Below, piece by piece: positions 44,280 through 53,892 of a stretch of 64,000 nucleotides of DNA. Each line of letters begins with the position of its first letter. The first letter of the stretch is position 1. The notes beneath the pieces were generated by a model. It ran no database searches. It was not told where the DNA came from and saw nothing but the letters and a program-made list of their open reading frames with translations. The stretch is taken from positions 1 through 64,000 of the forward strand of contig JADKDE010000003.1 in the NCBI GenBank assembly GCA_016718505.1, read 5' to 3'. The translations under genes were made by a program, and so were the position numbers. This stretch comes from Saprospiraceae bacterium (GTDB lineage Bacteria; Bacteroidota; Bacteroidia; Chitinophagales; Saprospiraceae).

Positions 44280-46736
44280 TTAACCCCCTGGATCGACCAT
44301 TTGAGGTTGTTTCTCTTCTTCCTTACGAACAGATTTTATAGGCTTGGAAGCTTTTCCTAAATTATATGTAAAAGTTAATCCAACATTGGTATTATCTCCT
44401 CTCCTGTATCCTTCGAAGAAATAATTAGGATCCGAGGTAGAATAAATATTGAACGTTTGGGTCTTGAAGATATCCGCCAATCGGAGGACAATATTCCAAT
44501 TATCATTTTTAGCACCATACCTAAAGGCCAGGTTGCCATTTCCCATCGCCTTGATTTTACCTTGTGGCGTAACAAATGGTGCATTGTATCTACCATTGAA
44601 CTGGATAGACCACTGAGGATTTATATTGTACGTGGCACCCAACTGGACAGTCATGTACAAGGCCCCATTGTTGTAAATGAGATAATCATCATTATAAAAC
44701 TGTTGGTATAAATTGATGGTTGAATTTGCCTTCCATGCCTTTGAGAAATTGGCATTAATTACCATTTCCGTACCATACAATTCCGCAGAGGAAAGATTGT
44801 CGAATTTCACTATGGTGCCACCAGTCACATAGTTTGCTGTGACTGTTCTTCTGAATGAATTATTGATGTGACGATAATAAAATGACTGATTTAGAGACAA
44901 TTTTTTCCAATATTTTATATAACCTAATTCCAGATTATTGACGTATTCTGGCTTTAGATTTGGATTTCCTGTTCTTATAGAATAAGCATCCGACAAGTTC
45001 ACAAAAGGGTTCAACTGACCAACTCCAGGTCTATTGATACGACGTGAATAAGCCAAGAGTATATCAAATCCTTCCGCCATTTTGCGCTGAATTTGTACCG
45101 TTGGGAAAAAATCGATATAAGTTCTGTCGTTGGGTGTTTCGTTCAAAAGTAAGGTAGATGTTTGGGTATTTTCCACCCTCAATCCCACATGATATTCGTA
45201 CTTTTTCCACTTATGTTTCCAGATACCGTAAGCTGCACTAATGACTTCATCGTACTTGAAATCGTTAGAAATAGCCTGATCGTTTTTAAAAGCTCCACTC
45301 ACAGAATCAAATGTTTCAGACCCTATGATATTATGTAGGTTTCTGAAAGAAAGAAGTAATCCAGTTTCGATTTTTTTATCCTTACTCACTGGATGAGCAT
45401 AATCGAGTCTTCCAACGTTAATTCGCTTGTATTCGTCTAGGGATACTTTTTGTGGCAATTCTGAAATTCCTTTAAAATAACTATTGGTGATAATATTCTT
45501 TTGATCATAACGGCTATCATCCAAGTCTTTGCTATCAGAAACAAGAAAATCAAAGTCTAATTGTTTATTTGGTGTGTTGAATTTTCGCTGCCATCCAATG
45601 TTGAAATCTATTCCATCCTTGCTTTGTTTTGTCAAAGCAGTCCTACTCGCTTGACCAAAATACTCATTGCTATTGTAAGGCCAATATAAGAAATCACTTT
45701 CTTGTTCGCTGACAATCTCAGGCGAATTTCGGTAGTTCAAGCTGGTATAAAAAGTATTCAAACTATTTTGAAAAAAATCTACTCCGAGCTTAACTCCATG
45801 AGTCAGATCTGTCCTCTTATCATCGGTATTCTGTCTATTGGTGTAGAAACTATCGCGAGTAATGATGCTCCTTTGGCTAAATCCTTGGGATTTGGTAGCA
45901 TTGTTTTGATAGGTATATCCGCCAAAAAAAGCAAACTTTTTCCACTTCAAATTATAATTAACCCCAGCATTATATCTATTATACGCGCCTCTCACATATC
46001 CTACATACGCTGTTCCATTAGAATTTGTTTGGGAATCCTTTTTCATTATAATATTAATGATTCCTGCATTTCCTTCAGCATCGTATTTTGAGGACGGATT
46101 GTTAATTATCTCTATTTTATCGACAGAAGAAGCTGGGATTTGTTTCAAAGCGCTGATGGATGAAAATCCACTATTTCTACCATCTATAAGGATTCTCACG
46201 TTGGCATTTCCTCTTAGATTAATATTACCTTCATCGTCCACATCGATAGATGGCAAAGTGTTTAGCATATCGTACAAAGTGGTTCCTTTCGTATTGACAT
46301 TTTCGGCAAGATTTATTACTTTTTTGTCCAATTTGGCAACATACTCTGCCTTTCTCTCGACGATATCTACTTGATCCAAACCTATCTCGGACTCTTTTAA
46401 TGCGATGGGAGGCATCAAATGTGGATGAGAATCAGGACTATAGTTGAAAGGTTTGCTCTTTTTGGTTTCATATCCCAAATAAGTACATTCGACCATATAA
46501 ATGCCCTTTTCTGACAAATTTATCTCAAAGAATCCCAAGCTATCCGTCAATGCATCAGCTACAGCCGTAGAATCCGGCATTTTAATCAGCAGTATCTGAA
46601 CCAAGTCCAACCCCTTCTGTATGTTTTTTTCAGAAACGACTTTACCTCGCACGGTATTTTGAAGGCTGCTTTGACCAAATAAACCAATTTGCATTAGGCA
46701 TATTACCAATATTACCGACAATATTTTTTGAATCAT
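44280..46736 (-). CDS. Outer-membrane beta-barrel (TonB-dependent-like) receptor
   Basis: 818 residues. Signal peptide (MIQKILSVILVICLMQIGLFGQ), then a carboxypeptidase-regulatory-like domain (RGKVVSEKNIQKGLDLVQIL through FFEINLSEKGIYMVECTYLGYE), a TonB plug-like segment (LYDMLNTLPSIDVDDEGNINLRG and INNPSSKYDAEGNAGIINIIMKKD) and a large beta-barrel of OMP_b-brl_3 type with many aromatic strand ends; the C-terminus is a Lys/Gln/Pro tail rather than a typical barrel end. It would import or bind a ligand at the outer membrane. No SusD partner is present, unlike polysaccharide utilisation loci. Confidence 0.88.
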   Translation of the reverse strand: MIQKILSVILVICLMQIGLFGQSSLQNTVRGKVVSEKNIQKGLDLVQILLIKMPDSTAVADALTDSLGFFEINLSEKGIYMVECTYLGYETKKSKPFNYSPDSHPHLMPPIALKESEIGLDQVDIVERKAEYVAKLDKKVINLAENVNTKGTTLYDMLNTLPSIDVDDEGNINLRGNANVRILIDGRNSGFSSISALKQIPASSVDKIEIINNPSSKYDAEGNAGIINIIMKKDSQTNSNGTAYVGYVRGAYNRYNAGVNYNLKWKKFAFFGGYTYQNNATKSQGFSQRSIITRDSFYTNRQNTDDKRTDLTHGVKLGVDFFQNSLNTFYTSLNYRNSPEIVSEQESDFLYWPYNSNEYFGQASRTALTKQSKDGIDFNIGWQRKFNTPNKQLDFDFLVSDSKDLDDSRYDQKNIITNSYFKGISELPQKVSLDEYKRINVGRLDYAHPVSKDKKIETGLLLSFRNLHNIIGSETFDSVSGAFKNDQAISNDFKYDEVISAAYGIWKHKWKKYEYHVGLRVENTQTSTLLLNETPNDRTYIDFFPTVQIQRKMAEGFDILLAYSRRINRPGVGQLNPFVNLSDAYSIRTGNPNLKPEYVNNLELGYIKYWKKLSLNQSFYYRHINNSFRRTVTANYVTGGTIVKFDNLSSAELYGTEMVINANFSKAWKANSTINLYQQFYNDDYLIYNNGALYMTVQLGATYNINPQWSIQFNGRYNAPFVTPQGKIKAMGNGNLAFRYGAKNDNWNIVLRLADIFKTQTFNIYSTSDPNYFFEGYRRGDNTNVGLTFTYNLGKASKPIKSVRKEEEKQPQMVDPGG

Positions 46737-46984
46737 ATTTACTTTTTAAAATTCTTAATAAATCTAAGAAACGTTTTTTATTATCTTTTGTTCGGATTTT
46801 TGAAAACATCATTTTAAAAACGATGATTTGATTCCATGGGCAAGTTAGTAAAATTTTGTGCAGAGGGGTGAAATAAAATTTCAAGGATTTTAACATTTGA
46901 CGATTATTTATCAATTTATTTTTTTTATTCCATACTCATAACCAAAATTCTTATAGATAATCAACAGTGAATTGATATTGCTAT

Positions 46985-46992
46985 TATCTTTG
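46985..46992 (+). promoter_or_regulatory. Putative -7 element of anmK
   Basis: TATCTTTG fits TAnnTTTG and lies 19 bases before the anmK ATG at 47011. There is no TTG at the proper -33 spacing. Confidence 0.4.
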
Positions 46993-47010
46993 TGCATCAA
47001 ATATCCCAAG

Positions 47011-48132
47011 ATGCATTTAGAGACAATTAAAGTGGTAGGTGTGATGTCGGGGTCCTCTCTGGATGGATTGGATTTAGCACTCTGTGAATTTACAATCAAT
47101 AAAGCGAATGAAGATCAGCCCATTCACGGATGGCAATTGCTAATTCACGAAACCATACCCCTGCCATCCCAATGGAAAATACTACTCAAAGACCTAGTAA
47201 ATGGAAATTCATTATCACTGGCACAGGCAGATTTTGATTTTGGTTATTTTATCGGAAATTCTGTAAAAGATTTTTTAATAAAACACAACCAATCTGCTGA
47301 TATCTTAGCCAGCCACGGTCATACCATATTCCACTATCCAGAAAATAAGATGACTTATCAGATAGGAAATGGTGGTGCAATAAACACCTCCTCTGGCTTG
47401 ACTACCATCAATGATTTTAGAAGCACTGACATAGGATTGGGTGGTCAAGGTACGCCATTGGCTCCAACCGCTGAAAAAATCCTTTTTGAAGGCTATGACT
47501 TTTATCTGAATATAGGCGGAATAGCCAACATAACTGCCAAAATTGGGCAAAAATTCATTGCATTTGACTCAACACCCGCCAATCAAGTATTGAATGGTTT
47601 GGCGCAGCGATTGGGCTTTGATTACGACGAAGATGGTAATATCGCTAGAAGTGGAGACTTGAATGATGAATTATTCAGAGGGCTTTCTCTTTATCCTTAC
47701 TTCAAGCTCAAATATCCAAAAAGCTTGGACAACGATTGGATTACAAAAAACTTCTTGCAAAATATATTGATGCATGAAGGCAATACACAAGACAAACTTA
47801 GGACAGCAACGGAATTCATCGGTTACCAAATAGCTCAGTCTATCAATCAGATCATGAGTACTGAAGGCCTCTCACAAATCGGGTGTAAAATGATGGTAAG
47901 TGGTGGTGGTGCCTACAATACTTTTCTATTGGAATGTATCCGAAAAAATATGGTATCAGTCGCTACGGTTGAGATTCAAATCCCATCGCCTGCTATCATA
48001 GAGTTCAAGGAAGCCATCTTAGTAGCTTTGCTGGGTACATTGCGTTTGTACAATCTCACCAACTGTCTATCTTCGGTGACAGGCGCTAGTCGAGACAGTA
48101 TAGGTGGGGCCATTTATCAAGGACTAAAATAA
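47011..48132 (+). CDS. anmK: Anhydro-N-acetylmuramic acid kinase
   Basis: 373 residues from the ATG at 47011; an earlier in-frame start (46972) would add 13 unmatched residues across the -7 element. Signatures of AnmK are VVGVMSGSSLDGLDLALCEF at the start, ASHGHTIFHYPE, YQIGNGGAINTSSGLTTINDFR, DFYLNIGGIANITA and the C-terminal KMMVSGGGAYNTFLLECI. It phosphorylates 1,6-anhydro-MurNAc during cell-wall recycling. The extended SDR gene follows seven bases after, so they are cotranscribed. It is divergent from the OMP receptor gene. Confidence 0.93.
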   Translation: MHLETIKVVGVMSGSSLDGLDLALCEFTINKANEDQPIHGWQLLIHETIPLPSQWKILLKDLVNGNSLSLAQADFDFGYFIGNSVKDFLIKHNQSADILASHGHTIFHYPENKMTYQIGNGGAINTSSGLTTINDFRSTDIGLGGQGTPLAPTAEKILFEGYDFYLNIGGIANITAKIGQKFIAFDSTPANQVLNGLAQRLGFDYDEDGNIARSGDLNDELFRGLSLYPYFKLKYPKSLDNDWITKNFLQNILMHEGNTQDKLRTATEFIGYQIAQSINQIMSTEGLSQIGCKMMVSGGGAYNTFLLECIRKNMVSVATVEIQIPSPAIIEFKEAILVALLGTLRLYNLTNCLSSVTGASRDSIGGAIYQGLK

Positions 48133-48139
48133 TCTATCG

Positions 48140-49162
48140 ATGAAAGACCTCCCGATACTAATTACTGGTGCAGGAGGCATGTTGGGTTCTCATTTGGTAG
48201 AAGCATTATCACGTGCTGGATATCGCAATTTGACTTTGGCTTCAAGGCAATCTTTTGAAACTGACCTCAAGCTTGAAGTTGGGGATTTGAAAGACTGGAA
48301 CTATCTACTACGAATCATCGAAGGGAAACATACCATCATCCATGCAGCATCCAAGATTTCATACTCGGATTTAGACTTTGATGCCCTTATGGCCGAAAAT
48401 ACGCTGGTGATGCGGTCGATGATCGATTTGGCACTAGAATATGACGTACCCAACTTTGTTTATATCAGCAGTACATCTACCCTATTTCGAACGGGAATAA
48501 CTGAATCTATCAACGAAGAAAGCACTTGGAAGTCAAAAATCCAAACATCACCCTACGGCACTTCTAAATTCTATGGCGAATTGGAGTGGGCACGAGGCCT
48601 GGCCGAAGGACTGAATGGGCACCTTTTATTGCCATCGGTAATCATTCCAGAGCATGGATTTTATCATCAGAATTTTGGCAAAAATATCAAAATGTTAGAA
48701 GATGGCTTCGAACATTACCCATCTGGATCTGGCGGATTTGTAGCAGTCTCTGACGTATGCAAAATCATTTTAGAGATTCTAGAAAATAAAATACCAACAG
48801 GGAAGTATATTCTTAATGCTGAAAATATTTCTTATAAAGAAGTATTTATGACTATCCACAGGGCCTTGGGATTGAATACTCCCCTGACACCATTGAAACA
48901 ATGGAAATTAAGCCTGGCCGTCATTTTCAACGGTATCCAAGAAAAATTATTTAGAAAAAGCAATTTCATCAATAAACATACTGCATCCCTAAGTACTTCA
49001 AATTTTGAATATGACAACGCCAAAATCTTGCAACATTCCCAAATAAAATTTAAGCCCATCAAAGAAGCTATTCAGGAGTATGTACAAAATTATTTGAAAG
49101 AAAAAGGGGCAAAATGGGATAAGCCCCTCCTTGAAATTCATAAGCCGGATTCTGTAAACTAA
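48140..49162 (+). CDS. NAD-dependent epimerase/dehydratase (extended SDR)
   Basis: 340 residues. Rossmann motif LITGAGGMLGSHLVEAL at residue 7, then IIHAASKISYSDLDFDAL, FVYISSTSTLF and the active-site YGTSKFYGELEWARG (YxxxK) near residue 138, followed by SGGFVAVSDVCKIILEIL. Substrate likely a nucleotide sugar or similar, but not identified. It follows anmK on the same strand. Its last 30 or so coding bases overlap the 3' end of the RNase P RNA gene on the opposite strand. Confidence 0.87.
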   Translation: MKDLPILITGAGGMLGSHLVEALSRAGYRNLTLASRQSFETDLKLEVGDLKDWNYLLRIIEGKHTIIHAASKISYSDLDFDALMAENTLVMRSMIDLALEYDVPNFVYISSTSTLFRTGITESINEESTWKSKIQTSPYGTSKFYGELEWARGLAEGLNGHLLLPSVIIPEHGFYHQNFGKNIKMLEDGFEHYPSGSGGFVAVSDVCKIILEILENKIPTGKYILNAENISYKEVFMTIHRALGLNTPLTPLKQWKLSLAVIFNGIQEKLFRKSNFINKHTASLSTSNFEYDNAKILQHSQIKFKPIKEAIQEYVQNYLKEKGAKWDKPLLEIHKPDSVN

Positions 49163-49512
49163 CGAATTAGCTCGACCGTCATTTAACTAGACTTTTTGTC
49201 ACCAAAAAGCTCAAACTGCCTACCCTTCTTGCCTTCTTTAGAAGCACTTCGAGCAGAAATTTCCCATAACAGGAACAAGATTTACATGGCATTTCAACTC
49301 GTAAGGTTTATCCCAAAACATGATTACTCATGCTTGCGGGTGCTCTTACCACCCGTTTTCACCCTTACCTTGATGACTCAAGGCGGTAATTTTCTGTGAC
49401 ACTTTCTCAAGACCAATTTACCATTATATCAGTCTCCCACTCGTTAAGTGGTACGATGCTCTATGCTGTCCGGACTTTCCTCTGCTTGCGCAGCGACGAC
49501 CTCCTTTCATAA
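49131..49512 (-). ncRNA. rnpB: RNase P RNA, bacterial class A
   Basis: On the minus strand the near-universal GAGGAAAGTCCGGAC is complementary to 49468-49482, close to the 5' end, and the 3' conserved segment ACAGAATCCGGCTTAT is complementary to 49140-49155. Between them are a GACACTGTCACAG-like region, GGTAAGGGTGAAACG-like AAGGTAAGGGTGAAAACGGGTGG and GTAAGAGCACCC, all in the right order. Total about 380 bases, as expected. It cuts the 5' leader off pre-tRNAs. End points are estimated; the 3' end overlaps the coding end of the SDR gene by about 30 bases. A reading frame at 49196 lies inside it and is not real. Confidence 0.93.
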
Positions 49513-49719
49513 GCAAAATTACCATATTATTTCGACAAGCTTGGGTCTTTTTATTTAGCTCCAGTTCAAAACAGCAAAATCCTAAGACCAAGAACTTAGC
49601 TCAAAAGCCAACAAATCATGGTACCAGATATATCAAAAATAAATCCCAGTACAATTTTCTTAGATAATTAGAGTTTAGATACCAACTTATGATTAAATTT
49701 GCTAGATATAAATAATTGA

Positions 49720-50229
49720 ATGCAGTCAAATTTTAAATTTTTGTGGTTAGGATACATGATGGCTGGGATGAGCATGTGCCTTTTGTTCGTATGCAATTGC
49801 AGCCCTGTAAAGCACTCCACTACAACCGCCGCTAACGCTAAACATAAAAAATCTAAAGGCCTCAATACCTTGGTTCGTTTCGAAGATTGTAAATCCTTAT
49901 CCCAGACCATAGATAGGGCTCAATCGTCTCAACAATTGATTTTCATGGACTTCTACGCAGATTGGTGTATCCCTTGCAAAGTAATGGATCAGGAAGTGTT
50001 CAACGATGTGGAGGTAGCCGATCTATTAAATAATCATTTTATCAACGTAAAAATAAATGGCGAATTGGACAATGGACCTGATTTAGTAGCCATGCACGAA
50101 GTCTCGTCTTATCCGAATTATATCTGGCTAGACTCCAAAGGAGCCATCTTGCACAGAGAAGTTGGTGCGCTCAGCAGATCCAAGTTTCTGTCCATCACCG
50201 CTGATATCATATCTCGACTTAAGCGCTAA
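49720..50229 (+). CDS. Thioredoxin-fold lipoprotein
   Basis: 169 residues. N-terminal hydrophobic segment ending CLLFVCNCSPVK, probably a lipoprotein signal, then a thioredoxin-like domain: LIFMDFYADWCIPCKVMDQEVF near residue 70 (CIPC active site) and SSYPNYIWLD with cis-Pro. The same style as the exported thioredoxin at 27651. It probably acts in the periplasm. The coding end overlaps the dut coding end (opposite strand) by four bases. Confidence 0.83.
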   Translation: MQSNFKFLWLGYMMAGMSMCLLFVCNCSPVKHSTTTAANAKHKKSKGLNTLVRFEDCKSLSQTIDRAQSSQQLIFMDFYADWCIPCKVMDQEVFNDVEVADLLNNHFINVKINGELDNGPDLVAMHEVSSYPNYIWLDSKGAILHREVGALSRSKFLSITADIISRLKR

Positions 50230-50669
50230 TGCGCCTGAGTACTTCCAAATCCCCCAATTCCTCGGTCTGTTTTTTCCAAATTATCAACAGGAGTTAATCT
50301 CACTTTGGCAACTTGTGCAAATACGATTTGGGCGATACGCTCACCCGATTCGATGGTTTGTACTTCGCCTGACAGATTGACTATTGGAATCCGCAATTCA
50401 CCTCGATAGTCGCTATCTATCGTTCCAACGGCATTGATCAAAGTAAGCCCTTTTTTTAGCGAAGTGCCACTCCTCGCCCTCACTTGACCTTCATATCCTA
50501 TAGGAATAGCAATATACAAGCCCGTTGGTACCAAGATTCTTTCTAGCGGACTTATACTGATTGGCGCATCTAGATCCGCTCTTAGATCCATTCCTGCCGA
50601 ACCTTGAGTTTGGTATTGGGGTAATTCTTGTTTTCCTTTATTGATGATTTGGACTTCAATATCTGACAT
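50226..50669 (-). CDS. dut: dUTP diphosphatase
   Basis: 147 residues with all five dUTPase motifs: SAGMDLRADLD (I), RARSGTSLKKGLTL (II), VGTIDSDYRGELRIPIVNL (III), ESGERIAQIVFA (IV) and the flexible C-terminal RGIGGFGSTQAH (V). It hydrolyses dUTP to dUMP and diphosphate, keeping uracil out of DNA and supplying dTMP synthesis. The ATG at 50669 gives the normal start. Confidence 0.97.
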   Translation of the reverse strand: MSDIEVQIINKGKQELPQYQTQGSAGMDLRADLDAPISISPLERILVPTGLYIAIPIGYEGQVRARSGTSLKKGLTLINAVGTIDSDYRGELRIPIVNLSGEVQTIESGERIAQIVFAQVAKVRLTPVDNLEKTDRGIGGFGSTQAH

Positions 50670-50899
50670 AGCGAGATAAAATAAAAATATGCCGAAAGAT
50701 AAAGCCTTTCACTTCAATTCACCTAAATTGATGTCATTTTTTCTTGGAAAAATTAATTCTATTTTAGAATAAAATAAAGTAAAATAGAAATTCCAATCCT
50801 CTTACCCACGGCTTCAAAAACCTTAAAAGTAGCACAGATTACTATAATCTCCTATTTATTAACAGATGAATCCCAAAAGGAAAAGAAAACGAATAGGAG

Positions 50900-51505
50900 C
50901 TATCCGTACTTTTCTTTATGCAATTGTTCAGATTGACCAACCCAGTTGTCTCTCAATATCCTTCCTGGGAAAAACTCTATGGCGTCATTGACTTTTTCAA
51001 TATCATGCTCATTAAAATTGGCAATTTGCTTGAAGGTATAAATGCCTAGGTAGTTTAGTTTTTCTTCTATAAATGGTCCAATGCCGACTACAAGCTTGAG
51101 ATCATCCTTAGCGTCCGCTGTGGCTATTCCTATACGTCCGAAATCAATATGTTTGGCCTTTTCTTGAATGCGAAGCTTCACGGCATCTTTTGCGGAGGCA
51201 TCCTGAACTACGTTGTCAGAACATTCAGCCATATGCTTGTTGTATTTGGCTTCTAGATCAATATAGTTATTACGACATCTTTGCAATTGGGCTTCAAGGT
51301 CTGATATATTGGCTTCTGCATCCAATTTGAATTTGTTAAAATTACTGGTAGTAGTCTCTAAAGAACTATGAGTGTCGAAGTATTTTTGTTTCCAATCTGT
51401 GCCAAAAAATTGTCTAAGCAACCAACCCAACAGCGTCGCTCCCAAGAAACAAAGTAATAGTGGCAAACAACATGCCCATGAACAACAAAATATTAAAAAT
51501 GCCAT
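50900..51505 (-). CDS. Membrane-anchored coiled-coil protein with helix-hairpin-helix domain
   Basis: 201 residues: one N-terminal membrane segment (IFCCSWACCLPLLLCFLGATLLGWLL), then about 70 residues of charged coiled coil (LETTTSNFNKFKLDAEANISDLEAQLQRCRNNYIDLEAKYNKHM), then LKLVVGIGPFIEEKLNYLGIYTFKQIANFNEHDIEKVNDAIEFFPGRILRD at residues 131-180. This last part matches the H3TH/helix-hairpin-helix domain of predicted 5' nuclease-like envelope proteins of Bacteroidota, which has a DNA- or protein-binding rather than catalytic look. It is encoded 69 bases after the OmpA-like gene on the same strand. Confidence 0.7.
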   Translation of the reverse strand: MAFLIFCCSWACCLPLLLCFLGATLLGWLLRQFFGTDWKQKYFDTHSSLETTTSNFNKFKLDAEANISDLEAQLQRCRNNYIDLEAKYNKHMAECSDNVVQDASAKDAVKLRIQEKAKHIDFGRIGIATADAKDDLKLVVGIGPFIEEKLNYLGIYTFKQIANFNEHDIEKVNDAIEFFPGRILRDNWVGQSEQLHKEKYG

Positions 51506-51574
51506 AGTTGTATAGTTTAAATTTTTTAATAAAAGTATTTATAAAGATATTAGAATTTAAAAATGTACATTGAT

Positions 51575-52435
51575 TTAGTTGCCTAATGTTATTTCGACTC
51601 TTCGATTTTTTGCTCGGCCTTCGCTGGTTTTATTATCGTCGATCGGATTATTTTCACCTTCTCCACTCACTTTTATACGATCGATAGCAATGCCATATTT
51701 ACCGAGGCTTCTAGCTACAAATCCAGCCCTACCTTCAGACAATCTCTGATTGGAATTCGCCTCACCTATTTCGTCAGTGTATCCTATTACATTCAATTTT
51801 GCGTCTGGATGTTCATCCAAATACTTGTCTGCCTCCGCGAAATAAGTCTTCAATTCTGCTGTTTCAATAATGCTGTTTCTACCCGAGGCAAAATAAACTG
51901 TCCTTGGACTAAAAATTGTCTTAGGTCCCTCAGCGGTCGGCTTTTCACTGGCAGTTACCCCAAAAGTTATAGGTCCAAATATAGTATCCGCACCATCCAT
52001 TTTCAAGCCAGCGAGTTTGTCGCCAACGATATCAATATTAGCATCGGACATACCTCGTGAACTTAGATATTGTTTGATGGCTTCGGCTCGGGCTGCACCT
52101 AAGGCTGTTCCATTCTCATCAGAAGCAGAAAATCCATTGATAGTAAGTCTTTTTTCAGGATGCATCTTAAAATATCTTACGATGGAATCTAAGTGCTCAA
52201 CTATCGGTACTGGAATGATCGGCTTATCGCTGTCTTTCAAAAATGCAAGATGGATATTTTCATGAAGGTCCACATCGTTGTCTTTGAATGAAAATGTAGA
52301 ATGTTCTACACTCGTATTTCCAGTAGAGCAGCATCCATCTCCACAGGTATTGCAGCAAAAATTACAATAAATCCAACAGGTAAGAAAAAAAAGTAAAATA
52401 AGGGCTGCGAGGGTGGCTAAAAATCTAGAATTCAT
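51575..52435 (-). CDS. Cell-envelope protein with two OmpA-like domains
   Basis: 286 residues. A membrane segment (LAALILLFFLTCWIYCNFCCNTCGDGCC) is followed by a Cys cluster. Two OmpA-like regions follow: residues about 85-140 (LDSIVRYFKMHPEKRLTINGFSASDENGTALGAARAEAIKQYL), a divergent copy, and about 195-286 (LNVIGYTDEIGEANSNQRLSEGRAGFVARSL and ENNPIDDNKTSEGRAKNRRVEITL), with the conserved D and R residues that bind peptidoglycan. The C-terminal domain should bind the cell wall. The first copy lacks the standard G-x-T-D and may have another role. The gene lies 69 bases upstream of the coiled-coil HhH protein gene, probably cotranscribed. Confidence 0.8.
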   Translation of the reverse strand: MNSRFLATLAALILLFFLTCWIYCNFCCNTCGDGCCSTGNTSVEHSTFSFKDNDVDLHENIHLAFLKDSDKPIIPVPIVEHLDSIVRYFKMHPEKRLTINGFSASDENGTALGAARAEAIKQYLSSRGMSDANIDIVGDKLAGLKMDGADTIFGPITFGVTASEKPTAEGPKTIFSPRTVYFASGRNSIIETAELKTYFAEADKYLDEHPDAKLNVIGYTDEIGEANSNQRLSEGRAGFVARSLGKYGIAIDRIKVSGEGENNPIDDNKTSEGRAKNRRVEITLGN

Positions 52436-52613
52436 AATTACTACATCTTAAATTAGTACAAAATATTAATAATTTAAAACAAATTTTAAATCCCCGAAAA
52501 ATTAATCATTATAATTTGTAATTGTGCATGAATCACCATTTTTTTTCTAAAAATATTTAATTATTTTTATTTTTAATAAAAACTAGTACATTTGGCATAC
52601 CGAAATCGTGTCC

Positions 52614-53294
52614 ATGAATCAAATATATTATCCAATACTTGTATTTTCCTTGTGCCTAGGCATTTTTGGATGCAAGTATAATAATAAGACGGTTGAAAAA
52701 GAGAATGTCCAGATAGCCAAAGGCATCGTAGATACTACCATAGAAGGGGTGTATTATCCTACTATGGGCGATATAATCTGGCCCTGCGAAGGTGATTCTT
52801 CTACGAAAATTATACTAAAGGATGAAGCAAAGGCTTTGGCTTCCACCTATGAGCAAGATATGGAGCAACCCAGCAAGAGTGAACCAGCCCTCGTAGAAAT
52901 AATAGGGGCACTAGATTTGGCTACCAATGCTATCACTTTGAACGATATTGGCAATTTCGAACCAATTGGGTATTTTTCGTCTTGTAATCAACTCAGATTA
53001 TATGGCTATGGCAATACTCCCAATTGGAATTTAATTGCATTAAATAAAATACCTGTCATCATATTCAAAGATTTTGAGTCTGGAACCAATCAAGAATTCG
53101 CCATTGACGAATGGACTTTCAAACCAACTAACTATACCAAGCAGGTCTTTTACTCAAATGACAAATCAAAACGCATCACCATCGAATTTATCAAAGCTCA
53201 AACCAAAGATCCAAAATCTGGAGAAGTATTTGATTATCAAGTACATATATACAATGGTCCAAAAATGTATGTTGGCTACGGGCAATTATTTTAA
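52614..53294 (+). CDS. Lipoprotein of unknown function
   Basis: 226 residues from the ATG at 52614 (an upstream GTG at 52608 adds two residues). Signal MNQIYYPILVFSLCLGIFGCKYNNK with lipobox. Mature part contains IEGVYYPTMGDIIWPCEGDSSTKI, SEPALVEIIGALDLATNAITLNDIG, SSCNQLRLYGYGNTPNWNLIALNK and ITIEFIKAQTKDPKSGEVFDYQVHIYNGPKMYVGYGQLF, an all-beta pattern with two Cys besides the lipid Cys. It shows some likeness to META/heat-shock-inducible and NlpE-like small barrel lipoproteins but I cannot assign it. The gap from the OmpA-like gene, with which it is divergent, is short. Confidence 0.7.
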   Translation: MNQIYYPILVFSLCLGIFGCKYNNKTVEKENVQIAKGIVDTTIEGVYYPTMGDIIWPCEGDSSTKIILKDEAKALASTYEQDMEQPSKSEPALVEIIGALDLATNAITLNDIGNFEPIGYFSSCNQLRLYGYGNTPNWNLIALNKIPVIIFKDFESGTNQEFAIDEWTFKPTNYTKQVFYSNDKSKRITIEFIKAQTKDPKSGEVFDYQVHIYNGPKMYVGYGQLF

Positions 53295-53402
53295 AAATGT
53301 CTGAAAAAAAAATTTAAAAATTTTGTTCAAATAAAATTTAGAATATACCTTTATCCAAATTAAAACTGAATAAATAACTATTGAATATTTTAGAAATAAT
53401 TA

Positions 53403-53885
53403 ATGTCCATGAGTCCTATTTATTTTAAAGAAAACGAATTGAATCCTTTGGGTCTATCGAACGAAGAATTCTTACAAACAGAAGATCAGAATGACGCTAT
53501 GAGTGTTACTGATACTCAAATTATGCCCGATGCTACCGGCGTACTTCATTTGGAATTTAAGAAAAAAGATGAAGACGACGATGACGATTTTGACGACGAG
53601 TTCGACGATCTAGACGACGATGATGATTATGACGATGATGATGACGATGAATTCGATGATGATTTAGACGACGATAAAGATCCTTTGGACAATATCGACG
53701 ACTCTGAGTTTTACCAAGATGATCCAGATTTTGAAGATTTGGCAGATTTGGATGACAGTGGATTCAAGGGAAAGCCTTCAAAACACAAAATCAACGAGGA
53801 CGACGATTTTTTCGATGACGACGAGTTTTTGGACGAGGATGACGTTGAAGATACAGGTGAGACGTATTGGGATGACCTAGATTAA
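53403..53885 (+). CDS. Asp-rich acidic protein
   Basis: 160 residues, about one third Asp, with long Asp runs between residues 55 and 100 and again near 140. The N-terminal 50 residues (SPIYFKENELNPLGLSNEEFLQTEDQND, PDATGVLHLEF) are normal protein sequence, and the short C-terminal part ends TGETYWDDLD. No signal peptide. Low-complexity acidic proteins of this sort occur in Bacteroidota but have no known function; binding of divalent cations is plausible from composition only. It is followed by a strong terminator and then by ppk1, so it is its own transcript. Confidence 0.72.
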   Translation: MSMSPIYFKENELNPLGLSNEEFLQTEDQNDAMSVTDTQIMPDATGVLHLEFKKKDEDDDDDFDDEFDDLDDDDDYDDDDDDEFDDDLDDDKDPLDNIDDSEFYQDDPDFEDLADLDDSGFKGKPSKHKINEDDDFFDDDEFLDEDDVEDTGETYWDDLD

Positions 53886-53892
53886 TACCGAA

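Noticed and set aside
49196..49399. Reading frame of 67 codons on the plus strand
   Set aside because: It lies inside the RNase P RNA gene on the opposite strand and is not a protein gene.
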